Below are positions 41,826-50,571 of a DNA stretch of 64,000 nucleotides, piece by piece (position 1 is the first letter of the stretch; each line of letters starts with the position of its first letter). The notes beneath the pieces were generated by a model. It was not told the DNA's origin and did not search any database. It saw nothing but the letters and a program-made list of their open reading frames with translations. The DNA is from Chloroflexota bacterium (lineage in GTDB: Bacteria; Chloroflexota; Anaerolineae; Aggregatilineales; Phototrophicaceae): contig JAPOSR010000056.1 of the NCBI GenBank assembly GCA_026709625.1, positions 1 through 64,000 on the forward strand. Reading direction: 5' to 3'. Both the position numbers and the translations under genes were made by a program.

Positions 41826-42956
41826 ATGGCAGGCGCAGCGGCGCAAGAACGCGAGCAGGTGGCAGGCGTACGTTTTCAAAAGGTGGGCAAGCTCTATCAC
41901 TTTGATTATGCGGACTATCCGGGCTTGAAGCAGGGTGATTATGTCATCGTCGACACGCGCCGGGGCCGACAGATGGGACAGGTGATGGGCTTTACTGTGC
42001 CCGATGCCGATCGCAGCCCGCGCAAGATTCTGCGGCCAGCCACTCCGCGCGATATGGTGCTGCGCCAGCATTGGGAAGCCCAGCAAAACGAAGCCCTTTT
42101 GACCTGCCAGGAAGCCGCGTCTGGCCTGCGGCGCATGGCTGAAGCCAAGTTTGTGGCTGCGCAATACAACTACGACGGCAGCGCCCTCACCTTTTTGTTC
42201 AGCGCCGAACAAAAGATTGACACAACAGCGCTGCAAAAGCGCTTGCAACGCCGTTTCGATGCGCGCGTCGAAATGCGCCAGATCGGCCCCCGCGATGTGG
42301 CGAAGCTGCTGGGTGGTTTTGGCGCTTGTGGCATCGAGCGCTGCTGCAGCAGCTTCCTGACCGACTTCAGCCCGATTTCCATCAAAATGGCCAAGGCGCA
42401 AGGCATCTCGTTGAATCCATCCGAAATCACCGGCATGTGTGGGCGTCTGCGCTGTTGTTTGGTTTATGAATATGAACAATATGTCGAAGCGCGCAAGCAG
42501 CTGCCACGCCGCAACAAGCGCATTGGCACGCCGCATGGCGAGGGCCGAGTCATCGATCATCTGCCGCTTTTGGATGCGGTGCGCGTGGATTATGGCGAAG
42601 GCCTGCGCAAGACGGTGCTGCGCGCCGACATCATCCCGCTCGAAGAGTTTCGCAAATTGGCGGAGAAAGCCCAAGCTCCCTGCGACCGACATGGTGATGG
42701 CAGCTGCGATTGTGGCTTGCCGGCTGGCCAGCGAGTGGCCGACCAGGTCAATGCTCGCCTTGATGCCGCGCCGGCCGAGAAACCACCCGAATCCAAAGAA
42801 GCGCCGAACAGTGGCGGCGCCGCGTCCCGGCGGGCGCGGGGCAAAGCGCGCGATGGCGCTCAACGATCCAGCCGGCGCCGCAGACGGCGGCGTGGCGGCA
42901 GGCGCGCTAAAAAGAGCGGCGACCAGCCAGGCAACGAAGGCGGCAATAGCGAATGA
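41826..42956 (+). CDS. PSP1 domain protein (YaaT-like) with basic tail
   Basis: PSP1/RicT-like protein: VRFQKVGKLYHFDYADY, GDYVIVDTRRGRQMGQVMGF, the Cys-rich LGGFGACGIERCCSSFL and GMCGRLRCCLVYEYEQY (iron-sulfur ligands in YaaT), then HGEGRVIDHLPL. YaaT acts in the Y-complex affecting RNase Y and mRNA maturation. The last 100 residues are disordered and Arg-rich (a run of eight Arg), suggesting RNA binding. ATG 41826 with AAGG upstream. Its TGA overlaps the LmbE ATG. Confidence 0.85.
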   Translation: MAGAAAQEREQVAGVRFQKVGKLYHFDYADYPGLKQGDYVIVDTRRGRQMGQVMGFTVPDADRSPRKILRPATPRDMVLRQHWEAQQNEALLTCQEAASGLRRMAEAKFVAAQYNYDGSALTFLFSAEQKIDTTALQKRLQRRFDARVEMRQIGPRDVAKLLGGFGACGIERCCSSFLTDFSPISIKMAKAQGISLNPSEITGMCGRLRCCLVYEYEQYVEARKQLPRRNKRIGTPHGEGRVIDHLPLLDAVRVDYGEGLRKTVLRADIIPLEEFRKLAEKAQAPCDRHGDGSCDCGLPAGQRVADQVNARLDAAPAEKPPESKEAPNSGGAASRRARGKARDGAQRSSRRRRRRRGGRRAKKSGDQPGNEGGNSE

Positions 42957-43684
42957 GCGAGGCACAGATGAAAAGCAGCGGCGCGCCACTGCGGGTGCTG
43001 GGCGTTTTCGCGCATCCCGATGATCCGGAATTTTTTGCCGGCGCGACCTTTGCCAAGTGGGCGGCGGATGGCGCGGACATCACGTTTGTGGTGGCGACCA
43101 GTGGCGACAAAGGCAGCAGCCTTCCCGATATGACAAGCGAGCGGCTGGCTGCGATCCGCGAAGACGAAGAACGGGCGGCGGCGGCGGCGCTGGGTGTCAA
43201 AGAAGTCGTATTTCTTCGCTATCCGGATGGCGAACTCTACCCGACATTGGGGCTGCGTCGGGATATCACGCGTATGATCCGCCTTAAGAAACCGAACATC
43301 GTGGTAACGCTCGACCCGACCGTGTACTGGCGCGCGGCAGGCGGCATCAACCATCCCGACCACCGCGCAATCGGCGATGCGACATTGGCTGCTGTCTTTC
43401 CGACCGCCCGCGATCGACTGAATTTCATCGAGCACGAGCGCGACGAAGGGCTGGCAACGCACAAGGTGGCGACGGTATACATTGCTGGCGCGCTCGAGCC
43501 GACTCTCAGCGTCGATGTCACGGACACGGTCGCAGCGCAGATCGAGTCGCTGCGCGCGCACAAGAGCCAGATAGCCGACATGGACAAAATGGCGCAGCGA
43601 ATCCGCGAACGGTCGCTGGACCCTGGCGCGCCGCCCGAATATCCGCGCCATATCGAACGTTTCCGCGTCATTAACATGAGGTAA
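42953..43684 (+). CDS. PIG-L/LmbE-family deacetylase
   Basis: Zinc-dependent N-acetyl-sugar deacetylase family: metal motif AHPDDPE near residue 20 and the downstream HPDHRAIGDA. 243 aa. Substrates in the family include GlcNAc-inositol, malylated GlcN (bacillithiol) and GlcNAc-PI; none can be assigned here. Located between PSP1 and an M20 peptidase, with ATGA coupling to the former and an 8-nt gap to the latter. Confidence 0.88.
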   Translation: MSEAQMKSSGAPLRVLGVFAHPDDPEFFAGATFAKWAADGADITFVVATSGDKGSSLPDMTSERLAAIREDEERAAAAALGVKEVVFLRYPDGELYPTLGLRRDITRMIRLKKPNIVVTLDPTVYWRAAGGINHPDHRAIGDATLAAVFPTARDRLNFIEHERDEGLATHKVATVYIAGALEPTLSVDVTDTVAAQIESLRAHKSQIADMDKMAQRIRERSLDPGAPPEYPRHIERFRVINMR

Positions 43685-43691
43685 AACGTCA

Positions 43692-44873
43692 ATGACCATC
43701 GATTTCATGGGCGAAGCCCAGGCGCTGCGCGACGAACTGATTGCCCGCCGCCGCGATCTTCATCGACATCCCGAACTGGCATTCCAAGAGCGGCGCACCG
43801 CTGGCGTCGTCGCCGAAGAATTGACCAGCCTGGGCTTGGAAGTGCAGACAGGTCTTGGCAAAACTGGCGTCATTGGCATCTTGGAAGGCGCAGCGGCCGG
43901 CCCCACTGTGCTTTATCGCGCCGATATGGATGCCTTGCCCATCCACGAAGAAAACAGCGCCGATTATGTTTCGCGGGCGGATGGCGTGATGCATGCCTGC
44001 GGGCACGACGGACATACGGCTGTTGCGCTGGGCATCGCCAAATTGCTCGCTGGGCATCGCGATGCGCTTGGCGGACGCGTCAAGTTTGTCTTTCAACCGG
44101 CGGAAGAAGTCGGTGGTGGCGCAGCAGCCATGATCGCCGATGGCGCGCTGGAATCGCCAGCGCCAGATATCTCGCTGGGCATCCACCTGTGGAACGACCT
44201 GGAAGTCGGGCAGGTGAGCGTCGTGCCAGGTCCGATCATGTCGGGCGCTGGCCTGTTTGAAATCACGGTGCATGGCAAGGGCGGGCATGGCGCAATGCCG
44301 CACCAAACAGCCGACCCGGTTGTCTGCGCGGCGCAGCTTATTGTGGCGCTGCAATCGCTTGTCAGCCGCAATGTCGACCCGCTGGATATGGTTGTGCTGA
44401 CCATCGGCATCATCCAAGGCGGCAGCGCGCGCAATATCATCCCGCCGTCGGTGACGTTCAGCGGCTCGTATCGCCTCTTCCGTGAAGAAACGCGCGTTTT
44501 GATCAAATCGCGCATCCGCGAGATCGCCGATGGCGTGGCGAAGGCGATGGGCTGCCGCGCCGAGGTCAATTTGGGCGCGGGCATCGGTCCGGTGGTCAAC
44601 GATGCCGAAGTGGTCCGGCGCGCGCGCGATGTCTTCGCACGCTATGCTGACGATGTGACGGTGGTCGCCCAGCCCTGGATGGCCTCGGAAGATGTCGGTT
44701 TGCTGATGGCGCGCAACCCCAGCGCATATCTACTGGTTGGCTCGGCAAATCGCGCGCGGTCGCTCGACTTTCCCCATCATCACCCCCGCTTCGATTTTGA
44801 CGAAGATGCGCTGCCGCTGAGCGTCGGCTTGATGTCGGCTGCCATCGCCGATTATCTGCAAGCGGACGCTTGA
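43692..44873 (+). CDS. M20-family amidohydrolase (N-acyl-amino-acid type)
   Basis: Hydrolase related to hippurate hydrolase and IAA-amino acid hydrolase: RRDLHRHPELAFQE, YRADMDALPIHE, metal ligands HACGHDGHTA, catalytic FQPAEEVGGGA, HGKGGHGAMPHQTADP (dimerisation domain), and the C-terminal ASEDVGLL and PHHHPRFDFDE. 393 aa, cytoplasmic (no signal peptide). It deacylates amino acids or similar amides. The unknown gene that follows starts immediately after its stop codon. Confidence 0.9.
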   Translation: MTIDFMGEAQALRDELIARRRDLHRHPELAFQERRTAGVVAEELTSLGLEVQTGLGKTGVIGILEGAAAGPTVLYRADMDALPIHEENSADYVSRADGVMHACGHDGHTAVALGIAKLLAGHRDALGGRVKFVFQPAEEVGGGAAAMIADGALESPAPDISLGIHLWNDLEVGQVSVVPGPIMSGAGLFEITVHGKGGHGAMPHQTADPVVCAAQLIVALQSLVSRNVDPLDMVVLTIGIIQGGSARNIIPPSVTFSGSYRLFREETRVLIKSRIREIADGVAKAMGCRAEVNLGAGIGPVVNDAEVVRRARDVFARYADDVTVVAQPWMASEDVGLLMARNPSAYLLVGSANRARSLDFPHHHPRFDFDEDALPLSVGLMSAAIADYLQADA

Positions 44874-45542
44874 ATGAGCGGGCAGACGCCCTTTAGTTGG
44901 CGGGACGGCGAAGGCTGGCTGGTCTTGTCGGGCGGCGCGCATCCTTTGAGCGAAATCCGTGCCCGGGCACTAAGTCGCTGCGATCCGTTTGCCGATATCG
45001 CTTGCATCGCCCAGACAGACGAAATGGGCGACGCGCTGATGGACGATCTGGCTGATCTGGGCGCGCCAACCGGCTATCACATCGACCTGACCGAACCAGA
45101 CAACAACCAACTCTATGCGCGGATCACCAGCGCCGGCTTAATCGTCATCGCAGCGGATTGCGCCGATTCGCTGCGCAGCGCGCTTCGCCAGACAGCTGTG
45201 CATGCGTTGAAGCGGGCGCTGGCGGGCGGGACGCTACTTCTTTGCGAAGGCGCGGCGGCTGGTTTGTTTGGCGAGCATCGCTGGACGGCTGGCGATGGCT
45301 TGACGCGCGGCTTGAACTTCGTGAGTGGCGCGGTTATCTTGCCCGCTGGCGATGAATCCAGCGATTATGCGGCCTGGCAGGCGCAAAGCTCGCTGCAAGA
45401 AGTGGCTTGTATCAGCCTGGCGCGCGGGTCGGCGTTGGCGCTGGGTCCAGACAGAAACCTAGAAACCTGGGGCGAGCGCGATGTGACGATCCGCTTGAGC
45501 GCGCTGCAGCCGCCGGGATTGGCTCGAGCAGAGGCAGGCTAG
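44874..45542 (+). CDS. Hypothetical protein, possibly degenerate S51-like
   Basis: Not firmly recognised. A Rossmann-like alpha/beta protein of 222 aa: alternating strands (DIACIAQTDEMG, GLIVIAADC, GTLLLCEGAAAGLFGEH, GAVILPAG). The order resembles S51/cyanophycinase-like class I amidotransferase folds, but the nucleophile elbow G-S-S-A-G would be EGAAAG with Ala, so it would lack protease activity. Begins right after the M20 gene and ends 2 nt before purA. Might be an operon-specific binding protein. Confidence 0.55.
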   Translation: MSGQTPFSWRDGEGWLVLSGGAHPLSEIRARALSRCDPFADIACIAQTDEMGDALMDDLADLGAPTGYHIDLTEPDNNQLYARITSAGLIVIAADCADSLRSALRQTAVHALKRALAGGTLLLCEGAAAGLFGEHRWTAGDGLTRGLNFVSGAVILPAGDESSDYAAWQAQSSLQEVACISLARGSALALGPDRNLETWGERDVTIRLSALQPPGLARAEAG

Positions 45543-45544
45543 CG

Positions 45545-46834
45545 ATGCCGATTTCAATAATCATTGGCGCGCAATGGGGCGACGAAGGCAAGGGCCGCGT
45601 GGTTGATTGGCTGGCGTCTTCGGCAGATATTGTCGCGCGTTATGCCGGCGGCGACAACGCCGGCCACACCATCGCTTTGGATGGCGAGGTCTACAAGCTG
45701 CACTTGCTGCCCTCGGGCGTATTGCATGATCAAGTTGTGTCGGTCATGGGCAATGGCATGGTCATCAACCCCGTCAACCTGGTGCGCGAGATCAAAGCCC
45801 TGCGCAACATGGGCATCGCGATTTCGCCGCGCAACCTGATCATCAGTTCGCGCGCCCACATCATCACGCCAGCGCACATCGCTCTGGACTCGGCGAAAGA
45901 ATCTGCCTTGGGCGCCGCGAAGATTGGCACGACCCTGCGCGGTATTGGGCCTGCCTACCTCGACAAAAGCGGGCGCGCCGGCATTCGCACAGGCGATATG
46001 CTGCTCGATGTCGAGGTCTTTGCCGAGCGGCTGATTCGCGCGATCGAAGCGGCCAATGCGGTATTGCGACAGCAGGGCGGAGAGGCGCTCGATGCGCGCG
46101 CGGCGGCGATGAGCTACCTGGAAGCCGCAGAATTCTTGCGCGGCTTTATTCAGGACGCGTCCATCTATCTGCACAAGGCGCTAAACAATGGCGCGCGCGT
46201 GGTCTGTGAAGGCGCGCAGGGCACGCTGCTCGATATTGACCATGGCAGTTATCCATTTGTGACCAGCTCGTCGCCCACAGCTGGCGGCGCGCTGACTGGT
46301 TTGGGAGTCGGTCCCTTGACGGTCGACCGGGTGCTGGGCGTGGCAAAAGCCTTTAGCACGCGCGTCGGCGGCGGACCCATGCCCACTGAACTCGCTGGCG
46401 AGGTCGCCAACAGACTGCGTGGCAGCGGCGACAATTTCTGGGACGAATTTGGCACGACAACTGGGCGTCCGCGCCGCTGTGGCTGGCTGGACGGCGTGAT
46501 GCTGCGCTATGCCACCATGATCAATGGCTTCAGCGAGCTGATGCTGACGAAGCTGGATATCTTGTCTGGATTTGACGAGCTCAAGCTGGCGACAGCCTAT
46601 GAGATTGACGGCGTCCGCAGCGAGCATCCGCCTGTGACCAATGCGCAGCTGGAGCGCGCCACCGCCATCTATGAAACCTTGCCCGGCTGGACAGAGGACA
46701 TCAGCAGCTGCCGGACCTTCGCGGCATTGCCGGCTGCGGCGCGGCAGTATATCCAGCGTATCGCCGCGCTTTGTGAAGCGCCTATCAACATGGTCAGCGT
46801 GGGACCTGAGCGCGACCAACTGGTGCGGCGCTGA
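45545..46834 (+). CDS. purA: Adenylosuccinate synthetase
   Basis: GTP-dependent joining of IMP and aspartate in AMP synthesis. IIGAQWGDEGKGRVVDWLA at the N-terminus (GTP and IMP contacts), GGDNAGHTI, GTTLRGIGPAYLDKSGRAGIR, EGAQGTLLDIDHGSYPFVTSS, and GTTTGRPRRCGWLD. 429 aa. ATG 45545 follows GAGGCAGG. Last gene of the PSP1 operon. Confidence 0.97.
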   Translation: MPISIIIGAQWGDEGKGRVVDWLASSADIVARYAGGDNAGHTIALDGEVYKLHLLPSGVLHDQVVSVMGNGMVINPVNLVREIKALRNMGIAISPRNLIISSRAHIITPAHIALDSAKESALGAAKIGTTLRGIGPAYLDKSGRAGIRTGDMLLDVEVFAERLIRAIEAANAVLRQQGGEALDARAAAMSYLEAAEFLRGFIQDASIYLHKALNNGARVVCEGAQGTLLDIDHGSYPFVTSSSPTAGGALTGLGVGPLTVDRVLGVAKAFSTRVGGGPMPTELAGEVANRLRGSGDNFWDEFGTTTGRPRRCGWLDGVMLRYATMINGFSELMLTKLDILSGFDELKLATAYEIDGVRSEHPPVTNAQLERATAIYETLPGWTEDISSCRTFAALPAAARQYIQRIAALCEAPINMVSVGPERDQLVRR

Positions 46835-46850
46835 CGGCCGGCGCAGTGTC

Positions 46851-46879
46851 TTGCGCGCGCGAATGCTTGCGGCTAGAAT
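46851..46879 (+). promoter_or_regulatory. Promoter of the small membrane protein / cytochrome c / rqcH genes
   Basis: TTGCGC (46851-46856), 17-nt spacer, TAGAAT (46874-46879); +1 near 46886, with GGGAGAG before ATG 46910. Confidence 0.6.
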
Positions 46880-46909
46880 GAGTTCAAGTGCGGATGCTGG
46901 GAGAGTGCG

Positions 46910-47185
46910 ATGATGAAGGCTTTGGGCGCAATCGCAATCATTTTGGCTGTTTTGCTGGCTGGTGGCGCAATCACCTCGAACCTGCTGTCGTCCGACCTGG
47001 CTATCCAGCAGACGACCGACCCCAGCGGCGATTTTCTCACCGCCACGCCCGACCAGGCTGCCGCATTCTTGCTGGTAACCGGCTTCATTCTCTTCAATGT
47101 CATGGGCGCGGGCTTAACCCTCCTCTTCGTCTTTTGGCTGCTCAATCGCGGTGTTGTCGCCGCCCGCCAAGACTCCACTTCTTGA
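46910..47185 (+). CDS. Small membrane protein (two helices)
   Basis: 91 aa with transmembrane segments at about 4-25 and 50-78 separated by a Thr/Asp-rich outside loop. No cofactor motif. Good Shine-Dalgarno (GGGAGAG) before ATG 46910. It is followed 22 nt later by a membrane-anchored cytochrome c, so it may be a partner or assembly factor of an electron-transfer complex; the family is not recognised. Confidence 0.75.
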   Translation: MMKALGAIAIILAVLLAGGAITSNLLSSDLAIQQTTDPSGDFLTATPDQAAAFLLVTGFILFNVMGAGLTLLFVFWLLNRGVVAARQDSTS

Positions 47186-47207
47186 ACAGAATCTTGCCCA
47201 AAACGCC

Positions 47208-47675
47208 ATGACAGCCCAAGAGCGCATCGGCAAGACGCGGCGCAGGCGCTTGGTTATGGCGCTTTTTGCGGTTTGCTTGGCCGCATTTGCTGTGCTGATC
47301 ACCATGATGCTGAGCCCCCAGGCAACTGGCGAAGCGGCAAGCAGCGATGCGTATCGCAGCGAGCTCGCGACAGCTCTCGCCAACCCCGACTGGATCGGCG
47401 GCGAGAAATTGTCGGCGCAGTACGAATGCAATGCCTGCCATATCCAAGGCGATGGCAGCGCCGCTCCACTCTTTGCCGGGCTGGCGGACGCCGCTGCGAC
47501 GCGCCGCGCGGGGCTGGATGCCGAGCAGTATCTCTATGAAGCCATTGCGCACCCCAGCGCGCACCTGGTAGACGGCTATACCGATGCCATGCCAAATACT
47601 TACGCAGACCGCCTGTCCCTCTCCGAAATCGGCGACCTGATCGCTTACTTGCAAACGTTCCGCGCTGAGCCATGA
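47208..47675 (+). CDS. Membrane-anchored class I cytochrome c
   Basis: N-terminal transmembrane anchor (about residues 18-35) and one haem-c domain with CNACH at about residue 78 and a plausible axial Met in DAMPNTYAD; the final LSEIGDLIAYLQTF is the conserved C-terminal helix. 155 aa. Electron carrier outside the membrane. ATG 47208 replaces a longer frame that overlaps the gene before it. Its TGA overlaps the rqcH ATG (ATGA). Confidence 0.9.
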   Translation: MTAQERIGKTRRRRLVMALFAVCLAAFAVLITMMLSPQATGEAASSDAYRSELATALANPDWIGGEKLSAQYECNACHIQGDGSAAPLFAGLADAAATRRAGLDAEQYLYEAIAHPSAHLVDGYTDAMPNTYADRLSLSEIGDLIAYLQTFRAEP

Positions 47676-49384
47676 GCCCCGACACGTTCGCCATATCCGC
47701 GCTTGTCGATGAACTGCGTGCGCGGCTGCCTGGCGGACGCGTTCAGGATGTCATCGATGTCGCGCCTATGTCGCTGGGCTTGGAGGTGTATGCGCAGGGC
47801 AAGCGGCATTACTTGCTTTTGTGCGCCGATTCGCAACAGCCGCGCGCGCATCTGGTCGACTCAAAGCTGCGCCGCGGCGCCCAAAAGCCGACGCAGCTGG
47901 GTTTGCTGTTTCGACGCTATGTCGAAGGCGGGCGCATCGCAACAATTAGCCAGCCGGCCTGGGAGCGACTGCTGGAAATTGATGTCGACAGCGAAAAAGG
48001 GCGCGTCCGCATCATCGCGGAACTGATGCCGCGTCGAGCCAACCTGCTGCTGGTGCGCGCTGGCATCATCCTGGATTGCCTCAACCGCGTCGGACCAGAC
48101 GACAATCGCTACCGCCTCAGCTTGCCCAAGCACAGGTATGTGCCGCCGCCGCCCATCCAGAATCAGCTTGACCCCGCCACAGTCGCCGCCGCCGACCTGC
48201 AGCGCATCCTCGCCAGCGCCGACAAGCCAACGCGACAAGTTCGCCGCCTGCTGCCCGGGCGCATCCTGGGCATGAGCCCGCTGCTGGCCAGCGAGATCGT
48301 TTTTCGCGCAACCGGCGACAGCTCGGCGCGAGTCGGCGACATAGACGGCGCGGGGCTGCTTTCTGCATTTGACGCGGTGATGCAGCCGCTGCTCACTCGC
48401 CATTGGCAGCCAGGCATGGGGCGTGAATCAAACCTTGCCACTGTGTTTGCCGCTTGCCGATTGACGCATGTCGACTGGCAGCCCTGCGGCTCAATCAGCG
48501 AGGCGATGGCGGCGGTGTATGGCGAGCTTGCTGGCAGCCAAGCCTATGACGAGGCGCGCAAGCCTGTGCAAGCTGCGCTGCTCGAGGCCAAAGCCAAATT
48601 GCCGGGCAAACTGGAGTCGCTGCGGCAGGGGCTTCGCGATGAAAGCGAGCGCGAGCGTCTGCGGCAATGCGGCGAGCTCATCTTGGCTTATCAATATGCT
48701 ATCGCCGCCGGGCAGAGCGAATTGCGCGCGCAATACGACTTCGCCTCGCCCGAGCTGGTCGTCCGCCTCGATGAGCGACTCACGCCGCTGGAAAATGCCC
48801 AGGCTTATTTCCGCCGCTATGACAAAGCCAAAGCCGCTGCCCGGGCTGTGCCGGCTTTGATTGCGCAAACCGAGATCGAACTGGCCTATATTGAGCAGCT
48901 GGAAGCCGACCTTGCCAATGCAGCCAACTGGCTGGAGATCGACGATGTCATCCAGTCGCTGCAAGCGCGCGGACATTGGCAGGGCGCTCGGCTGAAACGA
49001 CTGGGCGGCGGCGGACGGCAGGGGCCGCTGCGCATCGTCAGTCGAGATGGCTATGTGCTCTGGGTGGGGCGCAACAGCCGGCAAAATGCCCAACTGACGT
49101 TCAAACGCGCCAACCCGCAGGACATTTGGCTGCACGCGCGCGATGTGCCTGGCGCGCATGTCGTCATCCGCGATGATGGCCGGCGTATAAAGGAAGAACT
49201 GTTGAGGCGTGCCGCCGCCGTGGCCGCGCATTACAGCCGCCGCCGCAGCGACAGCCGAGTCCAGGTTGACTACACCCGCGTCAAATATGTGCGCGCCATC
49301 AAAGGGGCGGGGCCGGGCATGGTTGCCTATCGCAACGAAAAATCGCTGTGGGTGCGGCCGCGCGACGAAAGCATCTTGGCTTAG
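47672..49384 (+). CDS. rqcH: Ribosome quality-control protein RqcH (NFACT family)
   Basis: Binds obstructed 50S subunits and directs C-terminal Ala tailing of stalled chains. NFACT-N (with the RAHLVDSKLRRG DNA-glycosylase-like part), HhH region, long coiled coil (about 300-440), and NFACT-R with GYVLWVGRNSRQNAQLTF, DIWLHARDVPGAHVVIR and YTRVKYVRAIKGAGPGMVAY. 570 aa, full length. No rqcP is next to it. Coupled to the cytochrome gene by ATGA, probably without functional link. Confidence 0.93.
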   Translation: MSPDTFAISALVDELRARLPGGRVQDVIDVAPMSLGLEVYAQGKRHYLLLCADSQQPRAHLVDSKLRRGAQKPTQLGLLFRRYVEGGRIATISQPAWERLLEIDVDSEKGRVRIIAELMPRRANLLLVRAGIILDCLNRVGPDDNRYRLSLPKHRYVPPPPIQNQLDPATVAAADLQRILASADKPTRQVRRLLPGRILGMSPLLASEIVFRATGDSSARVGDIDGAGLLSAFDAVMQPLLTRHWQPGMGRESNLATVFAACRLTHVDWQPCGSISEAMAAVYGELAGSQAYDEARKPVQAALLEAKAKLPGKLESLRQGLRDESERERLRQCGELILAYQYAIAAGQSELRAQYDFASPELVVRLDERLTPLENAQAYFRRYDKAKAAARAVPALIAQTEIELAYIEQLEADLANAANWLEIDDVIQSLQARGHWQGARLKRLGGGGRQGPLRIVSRDGYVLWVGRNSRQNAQLTFKRANPQDIWLHARDVPGAHVVIRDDGRRIKEELLRRAAAVAAHYSRRRSDSRVQVDYTRVKYVRAIKGAGPGMVAYRNEKSLWVRPRDESILA

Positions 49385-50571
49385 GCATCGCCCGCGTCCG
49401 ACACGATGCGGCTGGCGGCAGCGAGCATTTGTTTCACTTCGATGTCGCGCACGCAAGGGTGATAAGCCGCGTCATCGCCGCGCCAATCCAAGATGCGGCA
49501 AGGCGCGCAAGCCATGTCGGCTGTGAGCGTGACATGCCGGGCTGGATCGCCCCAGGGCGCAAATTCGACTGGGTCGGCGGGACCAAACAGCGCAATGGTC
49601 GGCGTATCCAGCGCCGCCGCCACATGCAGCGCGCCACTGTCGGGACCCAACACGAGGCTCGCTTTTTTATACAGAGCCGCCAACTGGCCGATGCTCGTCG
49701 CGCCAATGCTGTGCCCAGTCTGCGACATCTGCGCGCGGATCTCGGCGATCATGCCCGATTCGCTGGCTGTCCCGGTGAAGACAACCGCGCAGCCCAGGTC
49801 GTTTTGCAAGGCATCTGCCACCGCCGCCCACTTGTCGCTGCGCCACAATTTGCTGGCAGCGCCTGAACCGGGGTGAATACAGATCAGCCGCTGCCTGGCT
49901 ATGCCCAATTCCGCAAGTCGGCCTTCAATATCGGCAAGATCGGCCTCATGCACTGGACATTCGAGGCGAACCTCGGCGAGCGGAACCACCCCCGTCCAAG
50001 GAGCGACCAGCCGCAGACTCTGCTGGACGGCATGCTCGCGCCGCAATTCGTAGGCTTCGGTCAAGAAGGGCGCGACAGTGGCGTGGCTGTAGCCGATGCG
50101 CCGCGGGATGCCAGCCAGATAAGCCAGCAGCGCCCCCCACCAGTGGTCTGGGCGCATGATGATTGCGCAGCAGAAGCCCGTCCGCCGCAGACGGCGCGCC
50201 CAGCGCAGCGCCAGCCGATACGCGTTGTCCGCGCTGCCGCCGCGAGCAAAGGCGGGGAACGGCAGGGCTTGCGTCTGGTCGATTGCCGCATAGCGCGAAA
50301 GCAGTTCCGCTGACCATGGCCCACACAGCGCATGAATGCGCAGATCAGGCCGCGCTCGCTTCAACAGCCCGATGGCCGGCGTTGACAGCAAGGCATCGCC
50401 CAGATGGTCAGGCCGAATGACCAGCAGCCGCTTGTGCTTGGCGCGCTGCATCGGGATCGGGATTCGCGCGACAGCTTTGAGCAGCTGGTCGCGCAGTTGG
50501 TGTTTCCGCGCTGGGCGGCGCCGGGCGCTTGCCAAGCGGCGGTTGCGTTGCGCGAGCGCTTGCCTATCCAA
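49381..50571 (-). CDS. Family 9 glycosyltransferase (heptosyltransferase-like)
   Basis: GT-B enzyme: LLVIRPDHLGDALLSTPAI at the N-terminus, GYSHATVAPFLTE, CIHPGSGAASKLWRSDKWA, and the donor site GPDSGALHVAAALDTPTIALFGPADP. C-terminal CAPCRI...HPCVRDI carries Cys typical of the family. Donor may be ADP-heptose or another sugar. Start uncertain: TTG 50571 has GGAG 8 nt upstream and overlaps the preceding gene by 8 nt; ATG near MQRAKHKRLL is an alternative. Third gene of a glycosyltransferase operon. Converges on rqcH with a 4-nt overlap. Confidence 0.87.
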   Translation of the reverse strand: MDRQALAQRNRRLASARRRPARKHQLRDQLLKAVARIPIPMQRAKHKRLLVIRPDHLGDALLSTPAIGLLKRARPDLRIHALCGPWSAELLSRYAAIDQTQALPFPAFARGGSADNAYRLALRWARRLRRTGFCCAIIMRPDHWWGALLAYLAGIPRRIGYSHATVAPFLTEAYELRREHAVQQSLRLVAPWTGVVPLAEVRLECPVHEADLADIEGRLAELGIARQRLICIHPGSGAASKLWRSDKWAAVADALQNDLGCAVVFTGTASESGMIAEIRAQMSQTGHSIGATSIGQLAALYKKASLVLGPDSGALHVAAALDTPTIALFGPADPVEFAPWGDPARHVTLTADMACAPCRILDWRGDDAAYHPCVRDIEVKQMLAAASRIVSDAGDA

